Shown: positions 16,924 through 25,675 of the stretch, one piece after another
How the letters are laid out: each line of letters begins with the position of its first letter
Numbering within the stretch: the stretch's first letter is position 1
Source: Dongia_B sp964406155
GTDB lineage: Bacteria > Pseudomonadota > Alphaproteobacteria > Dongiales > Dongiaceae
DNA: 64,000 nt
Direction of reading: 5' to 3'
Assembly (NCBI GenBank): GCA_964406155.1
Contig: CAYOQR010000011.1
Location: 1-64,000, forward strand
Position numbers and translations under genes: made by a program
Notes under the pieces: generated by a model
What the model saw: the letters and a program-made list of their open reading frames with translations, nothing else
The model's database searches: none
Told to the model about the DNA's origin: nothing

Positions 16924-19900
16924 ATGGCAGTTTCGGCAATGGGTGAGCAGGTGGGGGCCAGCACGGAAGCGCCCAGCTACTTGCATCATTACTTTGAACG
17001 CAGCGCCTCGCTCTATCCTGCGCAGATCGCTCTCGAAGTTGAAGGGCGGGTCTGGAGCTACCGCGAGCTTGACCGTGCCGCTAATGGCATCGCCTCGGCC
17101 CTGACCCAGGCCGGCTTCGGCCAGGGGCAGCGGATCGGCCTCGCTTTGCCGCGCGGCGCGCTGCTCTACATGGCGCTGCTCGGCATCCAGAAGGCCGGTG
17201 CCAGCTATGTGCCGATCGACTTCTTGCTGCCCTCGGCCCGGCGCCGCTGGCTGGCGGAGGATGCCTCGCTGGATCTGTTGATCGGCGTGCGGCCGGATGA
17301 ATGGCCGGGCAATTGCTGGGATGCCTCGGTCGTGCAGGCAGCCGCCGGCAAACCGGCGGAGAGGGGGCCGGCTTTGCAACCGATTGCCGGTGATGCCGGT
17401 GCCTCCGGTGAAGGCTTGGCCAGTGAATGCTACGTGCTCTACACCTCCGGCAGCACCGGATTGCCGAAGGGCGTGCCGATCAGTCAGGGCAATGCGCTTG
17501 CCTTTTTCGAGACGGCGCTGCCGATCTACGACGTCAAAGCGGCGGACCGGGTCTATCAGGGGGTTAGCCTCAGCTTCGATTTCGCACTCGAGGAAATCTG
17601 GCCGGCCTGGGCGGCCGGCGCGACCCTGGTCGCCAGCGAGCGCATGCCTCAGCCGGTCGGTGACGAACTGAACGAATTGCTGCTGCGGAACCGCATCACG
17701 GTTCTCTGCGCTGTGCCGACGGTACTCTCGACCCTGCGCGAGCCCTGGCCCGAATTGCGCCAGCTCGTGGTGAGCGGCGAGGCTTGTCCCGCCGAACTGG
17801 TCAATCGCTGGGCCCGGCCCGGTATCCGCATGCTCAACGCCTATGGACCGACGGAGATCACCGTCACGGCGACGATCGGCGATCTGCATGCCGGTCAGAT
17901 GGTGACGCTCGGTCGCGCATTGCCGCATCTGCAGCTCACCGTGCGCGATGCCGAGTTGCGCGAATTGTCGGATGGTGAGACCGGCGAACTCTGCGTTGCG
18001 GGAACGGGCGTCGCGCAGGGCTATCTCAACCGGCCAGAACAGACCGCCGAACGCTTCGTAACGGATCCCAATGGCGGCGGCCGCATGTACCGCACCGGCG
18101 ACCTGGTCAGCCGTCTGCCGGATGGGCGCTATCTCTATCACGGCCGGGCCGACGATCAGATCAAGCTGCGCGGACAGCGCATCGAGCCGGGTGAAATCGA
18201 ATCCATTCTGCTGTCCGATCCGGCGGTATCGCATGCCGCCGTGGTGATCTGGTCGCCACCGAAGCGCCTGCCGGAACTGGCTGCCTTCGTGACGCTCCGC
18301 CCGGGGCACGAGGATACGCCGGTCTGGCGCGAGAATCTGGCGCAGCAACTGGTCGAGCATCTGCCAGCCGCCATGCGGCCCGGCCTGCTCGATGTCCTGA
18401 CCGACTGGCCGGAACTGACCAACGGCAAGACCGACCGTCGCCGCTTGCCGACGCCGAGCGGCGCACGGCTGGTGGCCGCACCGAAAGCGGTGGGCGATGC
18501 GCCTCTCGATCCTTTCGGCGAACGGATCAGGGCGATCTGGGCCAGCACGCTGGGGATCGAGGCGATTCCCGCCCAGGCGCATTTCTTCAACGATCTCGGC
18601 GGCCATTCCCTGACGGCGGCGATCGCCGTGTCGACCTTGCGCACCGAGCTCGACATGCCGCATCTCGCGGTAATCGACCTCTATCGCCATCCGAAGCTGG
18701 TCGATCTCGTCGAGCATTGCCGGGAGCATTGCCGGCCGTCTACACGGTCTGCCGGTGCGGAAGCCGCGCGGCACCTGGATGTGCCACCCAGCCGTTCACG
18801 TTGGCTCTGCGGTATCGCCCAGCTTGGTTTCATCTTCTGCCTCGCGCTGACCCAGGGCGTGCCCATTTGGGCGCTGGTCCGCCTGATCGGCGCGGAATCG
18901 CCGGCGGCGGCCTTCGCCCTCGGCGGCATGCTGGCACCGCTGTGGATCATGCTGGATGGATTGCTGCTGCCGGTCCTGCTCTACCGCCTGTTGGGTCCGC
19001 TGCGTCCGGGGCGTTATCCGGTCTGGGGCGGCGTCTACCTGAAGTTCTGGATCAAGCGAAAGCTCCTGCAGATGGCGCCGGCGCGCCTTCTTGCCGGTCA
19101 TCGCTGGTGGCCGGCCTATCTCAGATTGCTGGGTGCGCGGATCGGCGAGCATGGTGTGATCGCCAGTTATATGGTTTCGCTGCCTGAACTGCTGGAGGTC
19201 GGGCCGCGCGTGCATATCGATGCCGATGCGGGGCTGCTGCCTTACCGTATTTCGGGCGGTTGGCTGACCTTGGCGCCGGTGAAGGTGGGGGCCGATGCCT
19301 GCATGGGCTGCGGTTCGCTGCTGGATGCCGGTGCGGTCCTGCCGGATGGCGCGTCGCTCGCGCCGCAATCGGCACTGAGCGCCGGCGACAAGGCCTTGCC
19401 CGGCTGGCGCCATATCGGCAATCCGGCCAGGCCGCAGGAACCGGCGATGGTGGCCGCACCCGGCCGCCGGCCGCCGGTTGCGCCGGCCAGCCTGCTGCTG
19501 CTGTTGATGCTGCCGGTGGCCGCCGCTTGGCCGCTCGGCATCTTCTTCCTGAGCGACCAATCGCAGAATATCAAAAACCTGCCGCCTCTGTGGCTGGCAC
19601 CGCTGGTTGGGTTCGGCTTCGTCGTGACGCTCTCCGCTCTGGTCGCGCTGACGGTACGCCTCGCCCTGCGTCGTCCGCTGCCGGAATTCATCCCGATCGA
19701 TAGTGCCGATTACCGGCGTAAATGGCTGGCAGACCGGGCGATCAGCATGCATCAATTGTTGCTGCATGCGGTTTACGACACGATGTTCACGCCGCCCTGG
19801 CTGCGGATTCTCGGCGTGCGGATCGGGCGTGGTGCGGAATTGTCCACGGTCAGTCATTTCGATCCGACCTCCCTGACCCTCAGCGACGGCTGCTTCGTCG

Positions 19901-20946
19901 CGGATCTCGCAGCGGCCGGCGTGGCGAGCCATGCCGGCGGCCATATGCGGGTGTCGCCCACGGTGATCGGCCGCCGGGCTTTCGTCGGCAACGGCGCGGT
20001 CCTGCCTGCCGGCGGGCAACTGGCGGATGGCGTTCTGCTTGGCGCCCATTCATATGCCGAGAGCCGGGTCGTGTCGCATGACTGCCTCGGCGTGCCGGCC
20101 TTCGAACTGCCGCTGCGGGAGCAGGGGCCGATGCCGCCGGAGAGCCTGACCTTCTCGCCGCATCCGGCCCGTGTCGTCGGCCGGACCATCTGCGATATCT
20201 TCCGCGCCTGGGGACCGCCCACCGCCTTTACCCTGGCTTTCCTCGTCTGGTTCCGCCTCGCGATCACCTGGAGCGGCGGCTGGTGGGCCGGGCTGGTCTG
20301 TTTGACGGGTGTCTCGTTGCTGTTGCAAGTGGCGCTGGTCGTCGGCTGCATGATCGCCAAATGGCTCGTCGTCGGTCGCTATCGGACCCGAGTTGCGCCG
20401 CTCTGGACGAATTTCGTCTGGCGCACGCAATGGATCACCGGCTGGTACGAAGCGATTGCGGTTCCCGCTTTGCTGGATGGTCTCACCGGGACGCCCTGGT
20501 GGCCGATGTTCATGCGCGGCTTCGGGTGCCGGATCGGCAGCCAGGTCTTCAGCGATACGACCTTCATCACCGAATTCGATCTCGTGCGGCTGGACGACCA
20601 TGCCGAGGTTTGCGAAGCCACGGCGTTGCAGACCCATCTGTTCGAAGACCGGATCATGAAATGCGGCGTGGTGCATCTCGAGACGGCGGCTTCCGTGGGG
20701 GCACGGAGCATCGTGCTCTATGGTGGTACCGTTGGCCGGCAGAGCGTGCTCGGTAATCTGTCCCTGGCGATGAAGGGCGAACGCTTGCCCGACGGCCAGA
20801 GCTTCCGCGGCATTCCGGCCGAAGCGGATGGGCGTGATGAGCCCGGGATCGGCTTCCCGGTCTCGGCGGTGACGGTCAATCACGACCTGCTGTCGCCGGG
20901 TTCGCTGGAACTGGCGGCCAAGGTGCGCGAAACGATCCAGGCCTAG
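16924..20946 (+). CDS. Pls/PosA-type single-module non-ribosomal peptide synthetase (poly-amino-acid synthetase)
   Basis: 1340 aa membrane enzyme. The adenylation domain (about 15-510) has YTSGSTGLPKGVP at 172, FDFALEEIW (D219, E223), NAYGPTEITVTAT and the A10 lysine in NGKTDRR (about 502). A carrier domain with LGGHSL (Ser about 561) follows. Then come three pairs of TM helices (about 627-680, 855-920, 1100-1150), alternating with three soluble hexapeptide/beta-helix-like blocks. This A-T-6TM-three-domain plan and length match epsilon-polylysine synthetase Pls and the PosA family, in which the soluble repeats join monomers. There is no condensation or thioesterase domain of the usual kind. 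The pocket has an acidic residue near the alpha-amino aspartate, compatible with a diamino acid, but this was read by hand. GGAG lies 6 bases before ATG 16924. With the neighbouring aminotransferase the likely product is poly-diaminobutyrate. Confidence 0.9.
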   Translation: MAVSAMGEQVGASTEAPSYLHHYFERSASLYPAQIALEVEGRVWSYRELDRAANGIASALTQAGFGQGQRIGLALPRGALLYMALLGIQKAGASYVPIDFLLPSARRRWLAEDASLDLLIGVRPDEWPGNCWDASVVQAAAGKPAERGPALQPIAGDAGASGEGLASECYVLYTSGSTGLPKGVPISQGNALAFFETALPIYDVKAADRVYQGVSLSFDFALEEIWPAWAAGATLVASERMPQPVGDELNELLLRNRITVLCAVPTVLSTLREPWPELRQLVVSGEACPAELVNRWARPGIRMLNAYGPTEITVTATIGDLHAGQMVTLGRALPHLQLTVRDAELRELSDGETGELCVAGTGVAQGYLNRPEQTAERFVTDPNGGGRMYRTGDLVSRLPDGRYLYHGRADDQIKLRGQRIEPGEIESILLSDPAVSHAAVVIWSPPKRLPELAAFVTLRPGHEDTPVWRENLAQQLVEHLPAAMRPGLLDVLTDWPELTNGKTDRRRLPTPSGARLVAAPKAVGDAPLDPFGERIRAIWASTLGIEAIPAQAHFFNDLGGHSLTAAIAVSTLRTELDMPHLAVIDLYRHPKLVDLVEHCREHCRPSTRSAGAEAARHLDVPPSRSRWLCGIAQLGFIFCLALTQGVPIWALVRLIGAESPAAAFALGGMLAPLWIMLDGLLLPVLLYRLLGPLRPGRYPVWGGVYLKFWIKRKLLQMAPARLLAGHRWWPAYLRLLGARIGEHGVIASYMVSLPELLEVGPRVHIDADAGLLPYRISGGWLTLAPVKVGADACMGCGSLLDAGAVLPDGASLAPQSALSAGDKALPGWRHIGNPARPQEPAMVAAPGRRPPVAPASLLLLLMLPVAAAWPLGIFFLSDQSQNIKNLPPLWLAPLVGFGFVVTLSALVALTVRLALRRPLPEFIPIDSADYRRKWLADRAISMHQLLLHAVYDTMFTPPWLRILGVRIGRGAELSTVSHFDPTSLTLSDGCFVADLAAAGVASHAGGHMRVSPTVIGRRAFVGNGAVLPAGGQLADGVLLGAHSYAESRVVSHDCLGVPAFELPLREQGPMPPESLTFSPHPARVVGRTICDIFRAWGPPTAFTLAFLVWFRLAITWSGGWWAGLVCLTGVSLLLQVALVVGCMIAKWLVVGRYRTRVAPLWTNFVWRTQWITGWYEAIAVPALLDGLTGTPWWPMFMRGFGCRIGSQVFSDTTFITEFDLVRLDDHAEVCEATALQTHLFEDRIMKCGVVHLETAASVGARSIVLYGGTVGRQSVLGNLSLAMKGERLPDGQSFRGIPAEADGRDEPGIGFPVSAVTVNHDLLSPGSLELAAKVRETIQA

Positions 20947-21401
20947 AGTGCGATGGTTTCAGATAGAAGCATGTCTGCTTCGATCTGAATGCTGAATCGC
21001 CCCCTCATCTATTGAATAGAGTCTGACAATCCGGGATGGCTGCGAGGCCGCGGTCATCCCGGATATCCAAACACTTCTTCGCAATGAGATAGACCGGACC
21101 AATCGGGAGTCGCGCCATCGCATCCCCGGGGCGTGATGGCGTCTGCCGTGCAGGCCTTTTCTGCGACACCTCCGTGCCGGATGCCATGACGGCATGAAGG
21201 TTTACTCGTTGTCGCACAAAGAAAAACTCAGTCGTTTCTTGGCCGCGCTGCTTTTAAGACTCGCGCGCCGGCAGCCATGACGATGTCGCCATCTGCCGAC
21301 GGAGCGTTGAAGGCACTCAACTAAACGCTGAGAAACGCCTTGACGACTCCAGCCGGGTGGCATCTGATCGCATTCTCTACTGGTGGGGTGGGGCTGCCAT
21401 A
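20947..21401. other. Gap after NRPS with two strong hairpins
   Basis: No gene seen. A 14-bp stem with one mismatch (20958-20989, TTCAGAT...ATCTGAA) lies 12 bases after the NRPS stop. A perfect 10-bp stem ATCCGGGATG/CATCCCGGAT spans 21029-21064. Neither has a T-run. They may end or stabilise the NRPS transcript; the rest probably holds the promoter of the ABC operon that follows. Confidence 0.55.
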
Positions 21402-22379
21402 ATGGGGCTTTGGTCAATTTTGCGCGCCGATCAGGAGCGCATCGTTCTCGCGATTGCCGTGCTGCTGTTTGTGGCGGCGGCGCTTTTCCTGCCGGGCTTC
21501 CTGGAGCCGGCCAATCTCATTGCCATTGTCCGCAGTGTCTCGGTGCTCGGCATTCTCGCGGCCGGCATGGCCATCGTCATCATCGGCCGTGGCATCGACC
21601 TCTCCGCCGTCGCAATCATGGCCATGACGGTCGCCTGGTATCTGCAGATGCTGGGAGACGGTGTTCCCGACTGGCACGCTTTGTCGCTCGCGATTGCCGC
21701 CGTCCTCGGCATCGGGCTGGTGAACGGCTTCCTGGTCGCCTATGCCGATGTACCGGCGATCTTCGTGACGCTTGCCAGCGGCTCCTTCGTTTTCGGTTTC
21801 GTGCGCTCACAACTCATCCAGCAGGATGCGGTGCCGGTGCCGGCCGGTCATTGGATCGAGAAGATCGGCCAGATCCGCCTGGACGGCGTGCCGGCCGAGG
21901 TCTTCATCTTCTTCGGCATTGCCCTCCTGGCCTTCCTGTTCCTGCGCTTCACGAAATGGGGGCGCTACGTCTATTACACCGGCGACAATCCCCAGGCCGC
22001 GCGCAATACCGGGATTCCCGTGCGGCCGATGGTGATGCTCCGCTATGCCCTCTCGGCGCTCATCGCCTTCATCGCCGGCCTGCTCACCGCCGCCAGCCTG
22101 CTCTCAGTGAATACCCGGGTGGTCAATTCGACCCTGCTCTACGACATCATCCTGGTGGCGGTCATCGGCGGCATCGGCCTGTCGGGCGGCAAGGGTGGCA
22201 TGCGCAACGTCATCGTCGGCGCGCTGCTGATCGGCCTCATGCTGAACGTGATGACCATCCTGGACATCCCCAACATCTATCAGAACCTGATCAAGTCGAC
22301 GATCCTGCTCGTCGCCATCCTGATCGATGGCGTCCTCAATCCCCGCGACGAACAGACCGCGCAGCAGGGCGACATCTGA
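21402..22379 (+). CDS. Ribose-type ABC transporter permease (RbsC-like), first copy
   Basis: 325 aa inner-membrane permease of the branched-chain/ribose superfamily (PF02653), with about 8-10 TM helices. Typical stretches are GILAAGMAIVIIGRGIDLS (the conserved GGIDLSVG-like motif, here GRGIDLSAV), VNGFLVAYADVPAIFVTLA and DIILVAVIGGIGLSGGKGG. I chose ATG 21402; a GTG at 21357 is also in frame. It opens an operon with the binding protein, a second permease fused to a propeller, a second propeller and the ATPase. The cargo is probably a sugar or sugar-like compound. Confidence 0.9.
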   Translation: MGLWSILRADQERIVLAIAVLLFVAAALFLPGFLEPANLIAIVRSVSVLGILAAGMAIVIIGRGIDLSAVAIMAMTVAWYLQMLGDGVPDWHALSLAIAAVLGIGLVNGFLVAYADVPAIFVTLASGSFVFGFVRSQLIQQDAVPVPAGHWIEKIGQIRLDGVPAEVFIFFGIALLAFLFLRFTKWGRYVYYTGDNPQAARNTGIPVRPMVMLRYALSALIAFIAGLLTAASLLSVNTRVVNSTLLYDIILVAVIGGIGLSGGKGGMRNVIVGALLIGLMLNVMTILDIPNIYQNLIKSTILLVAILIDGVLNPRDEQTAQQGDI

Positions 22380-22414
22380 CCCATCACGACTTTCTCCACA
22401 TGAAGAGGTAAGAC

Positions 22415-23446
22415 ATGTTCGGACTGAAAAGAGCCGTCGCCGCAGCGGCCATGATGCTGGCGCCGATGATCGCGGCACCGGGTTTCGCCAATGCCGACAG
22501 CGCCCCGCAGGATCCAGGCCCAGCGGCCTATGCCAAGGCGCTTGAGGGCAAGCGCGTTGTCCTGGTGCCGATGACCATGGGCTTCGATCTGGCCCAGGGC
22601 TGGGCCGCCTATATCAAGCGCGAGGTCGAGGGCTTTGGCGGCATCTTTGAGACGCGCGACCCCAATTGGAGCGCCGAGGCCGGCGCCCAGGCGATCACCG
22701 AAGCGATTTCCTCCGATAAGAAACCTGATGTCCTGGTGATCCAGGCTCCGGATCTCAACTCCTATTCCAAGATCATGAAGAAGGCGCAGCAGGCGGGGAC
22801 CTATGTGGTCGTCGTCGACAATCCGGTGAATTTCGGGGCCGATGCCTTCGTCGGCAGCGACTGGGACCGGCTCGGCCAGCTTGAAGCCGAGGCCGTGATC
22901 AAGGGCTGCGGTGCAAATTCGTCGAAGAAGATCGGCCTCGTGCAGGGCGATCAGGTCAACGCGTCCAGCCTCTATCAATATGCCGGCATCATGAAGGTGC
23001 TGGAAAAGCATCCCGACTTCCAGGTGGTCGCCAAGCCCGATTCCAACTGGGACGCCACCACCTCGCGCAACGTCACCACGACCATGCTGCAGCAGCATCC
23101 CGACGTCTGCGGCATCATCGACTTCTGGGACGGGGATGCCACCGGTGCGGCCGCGGCGATCCGTGAGGCCGGCAAGCAGGGCAAGGTCTATCTCGTCACC
23201 ACCGGCGGCGGCGAGAAGGTCGATTGCGACAACCTGGAATCCGGCGTGTTCGATGCCGTGGTCATGACGGAACTGCACAACCAGTCGCGCGACATCAACG
23301 CGGTCATCAAGTTCCTGCTGCAGAGCGGCCAGCCGGCCGGCACCTCCAAGACCTATATCTATACCCTGGAGAAAGCCACCACCAAGGCCGACCTGACGCC
23401 GAATTCCTGCTGGGACCTGAAAGCCCTGCAGGCGGCTTCCAAGTAA
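22415..23446 (+). CDS. Ribose-type ABC transporter substrate-binding protein
   Basis: 343 aa periplasmic binding protein of the periplasmic-binding-protein 4 (RbsB-like) family. The signal peptide ends near GFANADS. The two-lobe fold is indicated by RVVLVPMTMGFDLAQGWAAY, PDVLVIQAPDLNSYSKIMKK, AGTYVVVVDNPV, KIGLVQGDQVNASSLYQYAG and DVCGIIDFWDGDATGAAAAI. Cysteines near the C-terminus may form a disulfide. A strong hairpin (23480-23507) follows the stop, which is common after binding-protein genes that need higher expression. Substrate unknown. Confidence 0.9.
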   Translation: MFGLKRAVAAAAMMLAPMIAAPGFANADSAPQDPGPAAYAKALEGKRVVLVPMTMGFDLAQGWAAYIKREVEGFGGIFETRDPNWSAEAGAQAITEAISSDKKPDVLVIQAPDLNSYSKIMKKAQQAGTYVVVVDNPVNFGADAFVGSDWDRLGQLEAEAVIKGCGANSSKKIGLVQGDQVNASSLYQYAGIMKVLEKHPDFQVVAKPDSNWDATTSRNVTTTMLQQHPDVCGIIDFWDGDATGAAAAIREAGKQGKVYLVTTGGGEKVDCDNLESGVFDAVVMTELHNQSRDINAVIKFLLQSGQPAGTSKTYIYTLEKATTKADLTPNSCWDLKALQAASK

Positions 23447-23479
23447 GCCGGCACAGTAGTCGACCCGACAGCCGTTTCA

Positions 23480-23507
23480 ACCGGCCCATGCCACGGCATG
23501 GGCCGGT
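23480..23507. other. Intercistronic hairpin after binding-protein gene
   Basis: ACCGGCCCATGCC (23480-23492) pairs with GGCATGGGCCGGT (23495-23507), a perfect GC-rich stem with a tiny loop and no T-tract, between the binding-protein gene and the permease fusion. It probably stabilises or attenuates the upstream message rather than ending the operon. Confidence 0.7.
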
Positions 23508-23551
23508 CCATTCCCCGATCACTTCCCCCGATTCATTTCACAGACCGATCC

Positions 23552-25675
23552 ATGGCCCTTCGAGAGCAGTTGCAGCGCTGGCGTTACAACGCCATTCCCG
23601 ATCACCTGATCGGTGAAATCCTCACCAAGCGCTGGACCGACAACGCCATTCCCTTCCTGGCGCTGGTGATTACCGTTGCCGGCTTCGGCACCGCCATCCC
23701 CGGCTTCTTCAAGCTGCAATCGCTCAGCGATTCCACCCGTCAGCTCGGCGAATTCTCCGTCGTGGTGACCGGCCTCACCATCGTCATGCTGGGCGGCGGC
23801 ATCGATCTCTCGGTCGGATCGATCTTCGCGCTTTCGGCCTTTGCGGCCGTTGCCACCTTCTTCATCTTCGAGCTGCCGACCTGGACGGCCCTGGTCGCGG
23901 CGCTGGCCGTCGGTGCCGCCTTCGGTGCCTTCAATGGCTTGCTGATCGGCTATATCCGCCTGCGCGCTTTCCTGACCACCCTGGTCACCTTCATCATCGG
24001 CCGCGCCATCTACGATATCCTGGTGGTCAATTTCGCCGCCCAGGTCCAGACATCGACGATGTCCTCGGATCTTTGGGACTTCATCGGCGATGGCACGATC
24101 GGCGGCCTCGCCGTCAGTGTCGTCGTCGCCATCGTCATCGCTTTTCTCGCTCATATCGTGCTCAGCCGCTCACGGCCCGGCTGGCATATCCTGGCGGTCG
24201 GCGGCTCGCGCCGCTCGGCGCATAATGCCGGCATCCGGGTGCGCCGCACGGTCTTTGCGACCTATGTCATCTCCGGCCTTTGCTGCGGCATCGCCGGTTT
24301 CCTGTTCGCCTGCCGCTTGAGCGGCGCCGGTCCGGGAACCGGCCTCAATCTGGAGATCATGGCGCTGACCGCCGCCGTGGTGGGCGGCAATTCCCTGGGC
24401 GGCGGCCGGGGTTCGGTCATGAAGGGCGTGATGGGCGCCGTCATCGTCCTCGTCATGACCAACGGCCTGATCCGTCTCGGCTATGGCACCGGCACCAACC
24501 AGATGGTCCTCGGCCTGATGCTGGCGGCCGCCGTGACGCTCGATATCCGCTGGCTGAAGAATCGCCACAAGGTGCTGAACGAGGTCTATGTCGCGCCGAT
24601 CTATCATCGCATGGGCGAGACGCAATCGGCCTTGCCGGATTCCGGTACGCCCTATGCCCTCGACAACCGGCTCTCCGGCGCCGAGCCGATCGGCCTCGGC
24701 GAATTGGAGGGACCGGAAGACGTCATCCTGGACGAGAACGATCATCTCTATTGCGGCACCCGCCACGGCGAGATCGTCAAATTCTTCGCGCCGGATTACC
24801 GCCGGTCCGAGGTCTTCGCCCATACCGGCGGCTTTCCCCTGGGGCTTGCTTTCGACCAGGCCGGCAACCTGATTTCGTGCGTGGGCGCCATGGGGCTCTA
24901 TTCCATCGCGCCCGACCGGACGGTGACGAAATTGACGGCGGAGACCAGCCGGTCGCTGACCTCGGTGGTCGATGATGCGCGGCTGCGCGATCCGAACGAT
25001 TGCGACGTGGCGCCGGACGGTCGCATCTTCTTCACCGATTCCACCAAGCGATACGACGCCCATGACTGGGCGCTGGATTCCATCGAGGGCCGTCCCACCG
25101 GCCGGCTGCTCTGCTACGATCCGAAGACCGGCAAGACGACGACCCTGCTGGATGGCTATCGCTATGCCAATGGTGTCTGCATCGCCCATGACGGGGAATC
25201 GCTGTTCTTCGCCGAATCCTGGGCCTGCCGGGTCCATCGCTACTGGTTCGCCGGGCCGAAGAGCGGCCAGGTCGACTGTGTGATCAAGGATATGCCCGGC
25301 TATCCCGACAACATCAACCGTGCCTCGGATGGAACCTATTGGATGGCCTGGCTCGGCATGCGGACGCCGAGTTTCGATCTCTCGCTGCGTCATCCCGGCA
25401 TGCGCAAACGCATGACGCGGCGGCTACCGCAGGATGATTGGCTCTTTCCCAACATCAATACCGGCGGTGTCGTGAAGTTCGACGAGACCGGCCGTATCGT
25501 CGAGACGATGGGCGACTTGGCTGGCGCGGCGCATCCGATGGTGACCTCGATGCGGGAGCATAAGGGGCAGCTCTTCGTCGGTGGCATCCTGAACAACCGG
25601 ATCGGTCGCTACAATATCGCTGGCGCCAATCCAAGTTGGACGGGCCTCAGATCCTATTGGGGGGCGAAATCATGA
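23552..25675 (+). CDS. Fusion of RbsC-like ABC permease with SMP-30/strictosidine-synthase-like propeller
   Basis: 707 aa. Residues about 1-345 are a complete ribose-type permease (TIVMLGGGIDLSVGSIFALS, FNGLLIGYIRLRAFLTTLVT, EIMALTAAVVGGNSLGGGRG). After a 30-residue linker, residues about 375-700 form a six-bladed propeller like strictosidine synthase or SMP-30 lactonase (LEGPEDVILDENDHLYCGT, NDCDVAPDGRIFFTDS, ANGVCIAHDGESLFFAESW, MPGYPDNINRASDGTYWMAW). The permease's last helix would place the propeller on one membrane face, probably cytoplasmic, next to the pore. There is no frameshift or stop at the junction. Start ATG 23552 has a weak ribosome-binding site. The stop overlaps the start of the next gene (ATGA). 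Confidence 0.85.
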   Translation: MALREQLQRWRYNAIPDHLIGEILTKRWTDNAIPFLALVITVAGFGTAIPGFFKLQSLSDSTRQLGEFSVVVTGLTIVMLGGGIDLSVGSIFALSAFAAVATFFIFELPTWTALVAALAVGAAFGAFNGLLIGYIRLRAFLTTLVTFIIGRAIYDILVVNFAAQVQTSTMSSDLWDFIGDGTIGGLAVSVVVAIVIAFLAHIVLSRSRPGWHILAVGGSRRSAHNAGIRVRRTVFATYVISGLCCGIAGFLFACRLSGAGPGTGLNLEIMALTAAVVGGNSLGGGRGSVMKGVMGAVIVLVMTNGLIRLGYGTGTNQMVLGLMLAAAVTLDIRWLKNRHKVLNEVYVAPIYHRMGETQSALPDSGTPYALDNRLSGAEPIGLGELEGPEDVILDENDHLYCGTRHGEIVKFFAPDYRRSEVFAHTGGFPLGLAFDQAGNLISCVGAMGLYSIAPDRTVTKLTAETSRSLTSVVDDARLRDPNDCDVAPDGRIFFTDSTKRYDAHDWALDSIEGRPTGRLLCYDPKTGKTTTLLDGYRYANGVCIAHDGESLFFAESWACRVHRYWFAGPKSGQVDCVIKDMPGYPDNINRASDGTYWMAWLGMRTPSFDLSLRHPGMRKRMTRRLPQDDWLFPNINTGGVVKFDETGRIVETMGDLAGAAHPMVTSMREHKGQLFVGGILNNRIGRYNIAGANPSWTGLRSYWGAKS

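Noticed and set aside
16897..18774. Long open frame antisense to the NRPS gene, and similar frames antisense to the chemoreceptor, agmatinase and dpp genes
   Set aside because: High-GC codon bias produces long antisense frames; their proteins are rich in Arg, His, Gln and Gly and show no domains.
20958..20989. Rho-independent terminator of the NRPS gene
   Set aside because: The stem is strong but no T-run follows, so it is recorded as a hairpin in the gap instead.
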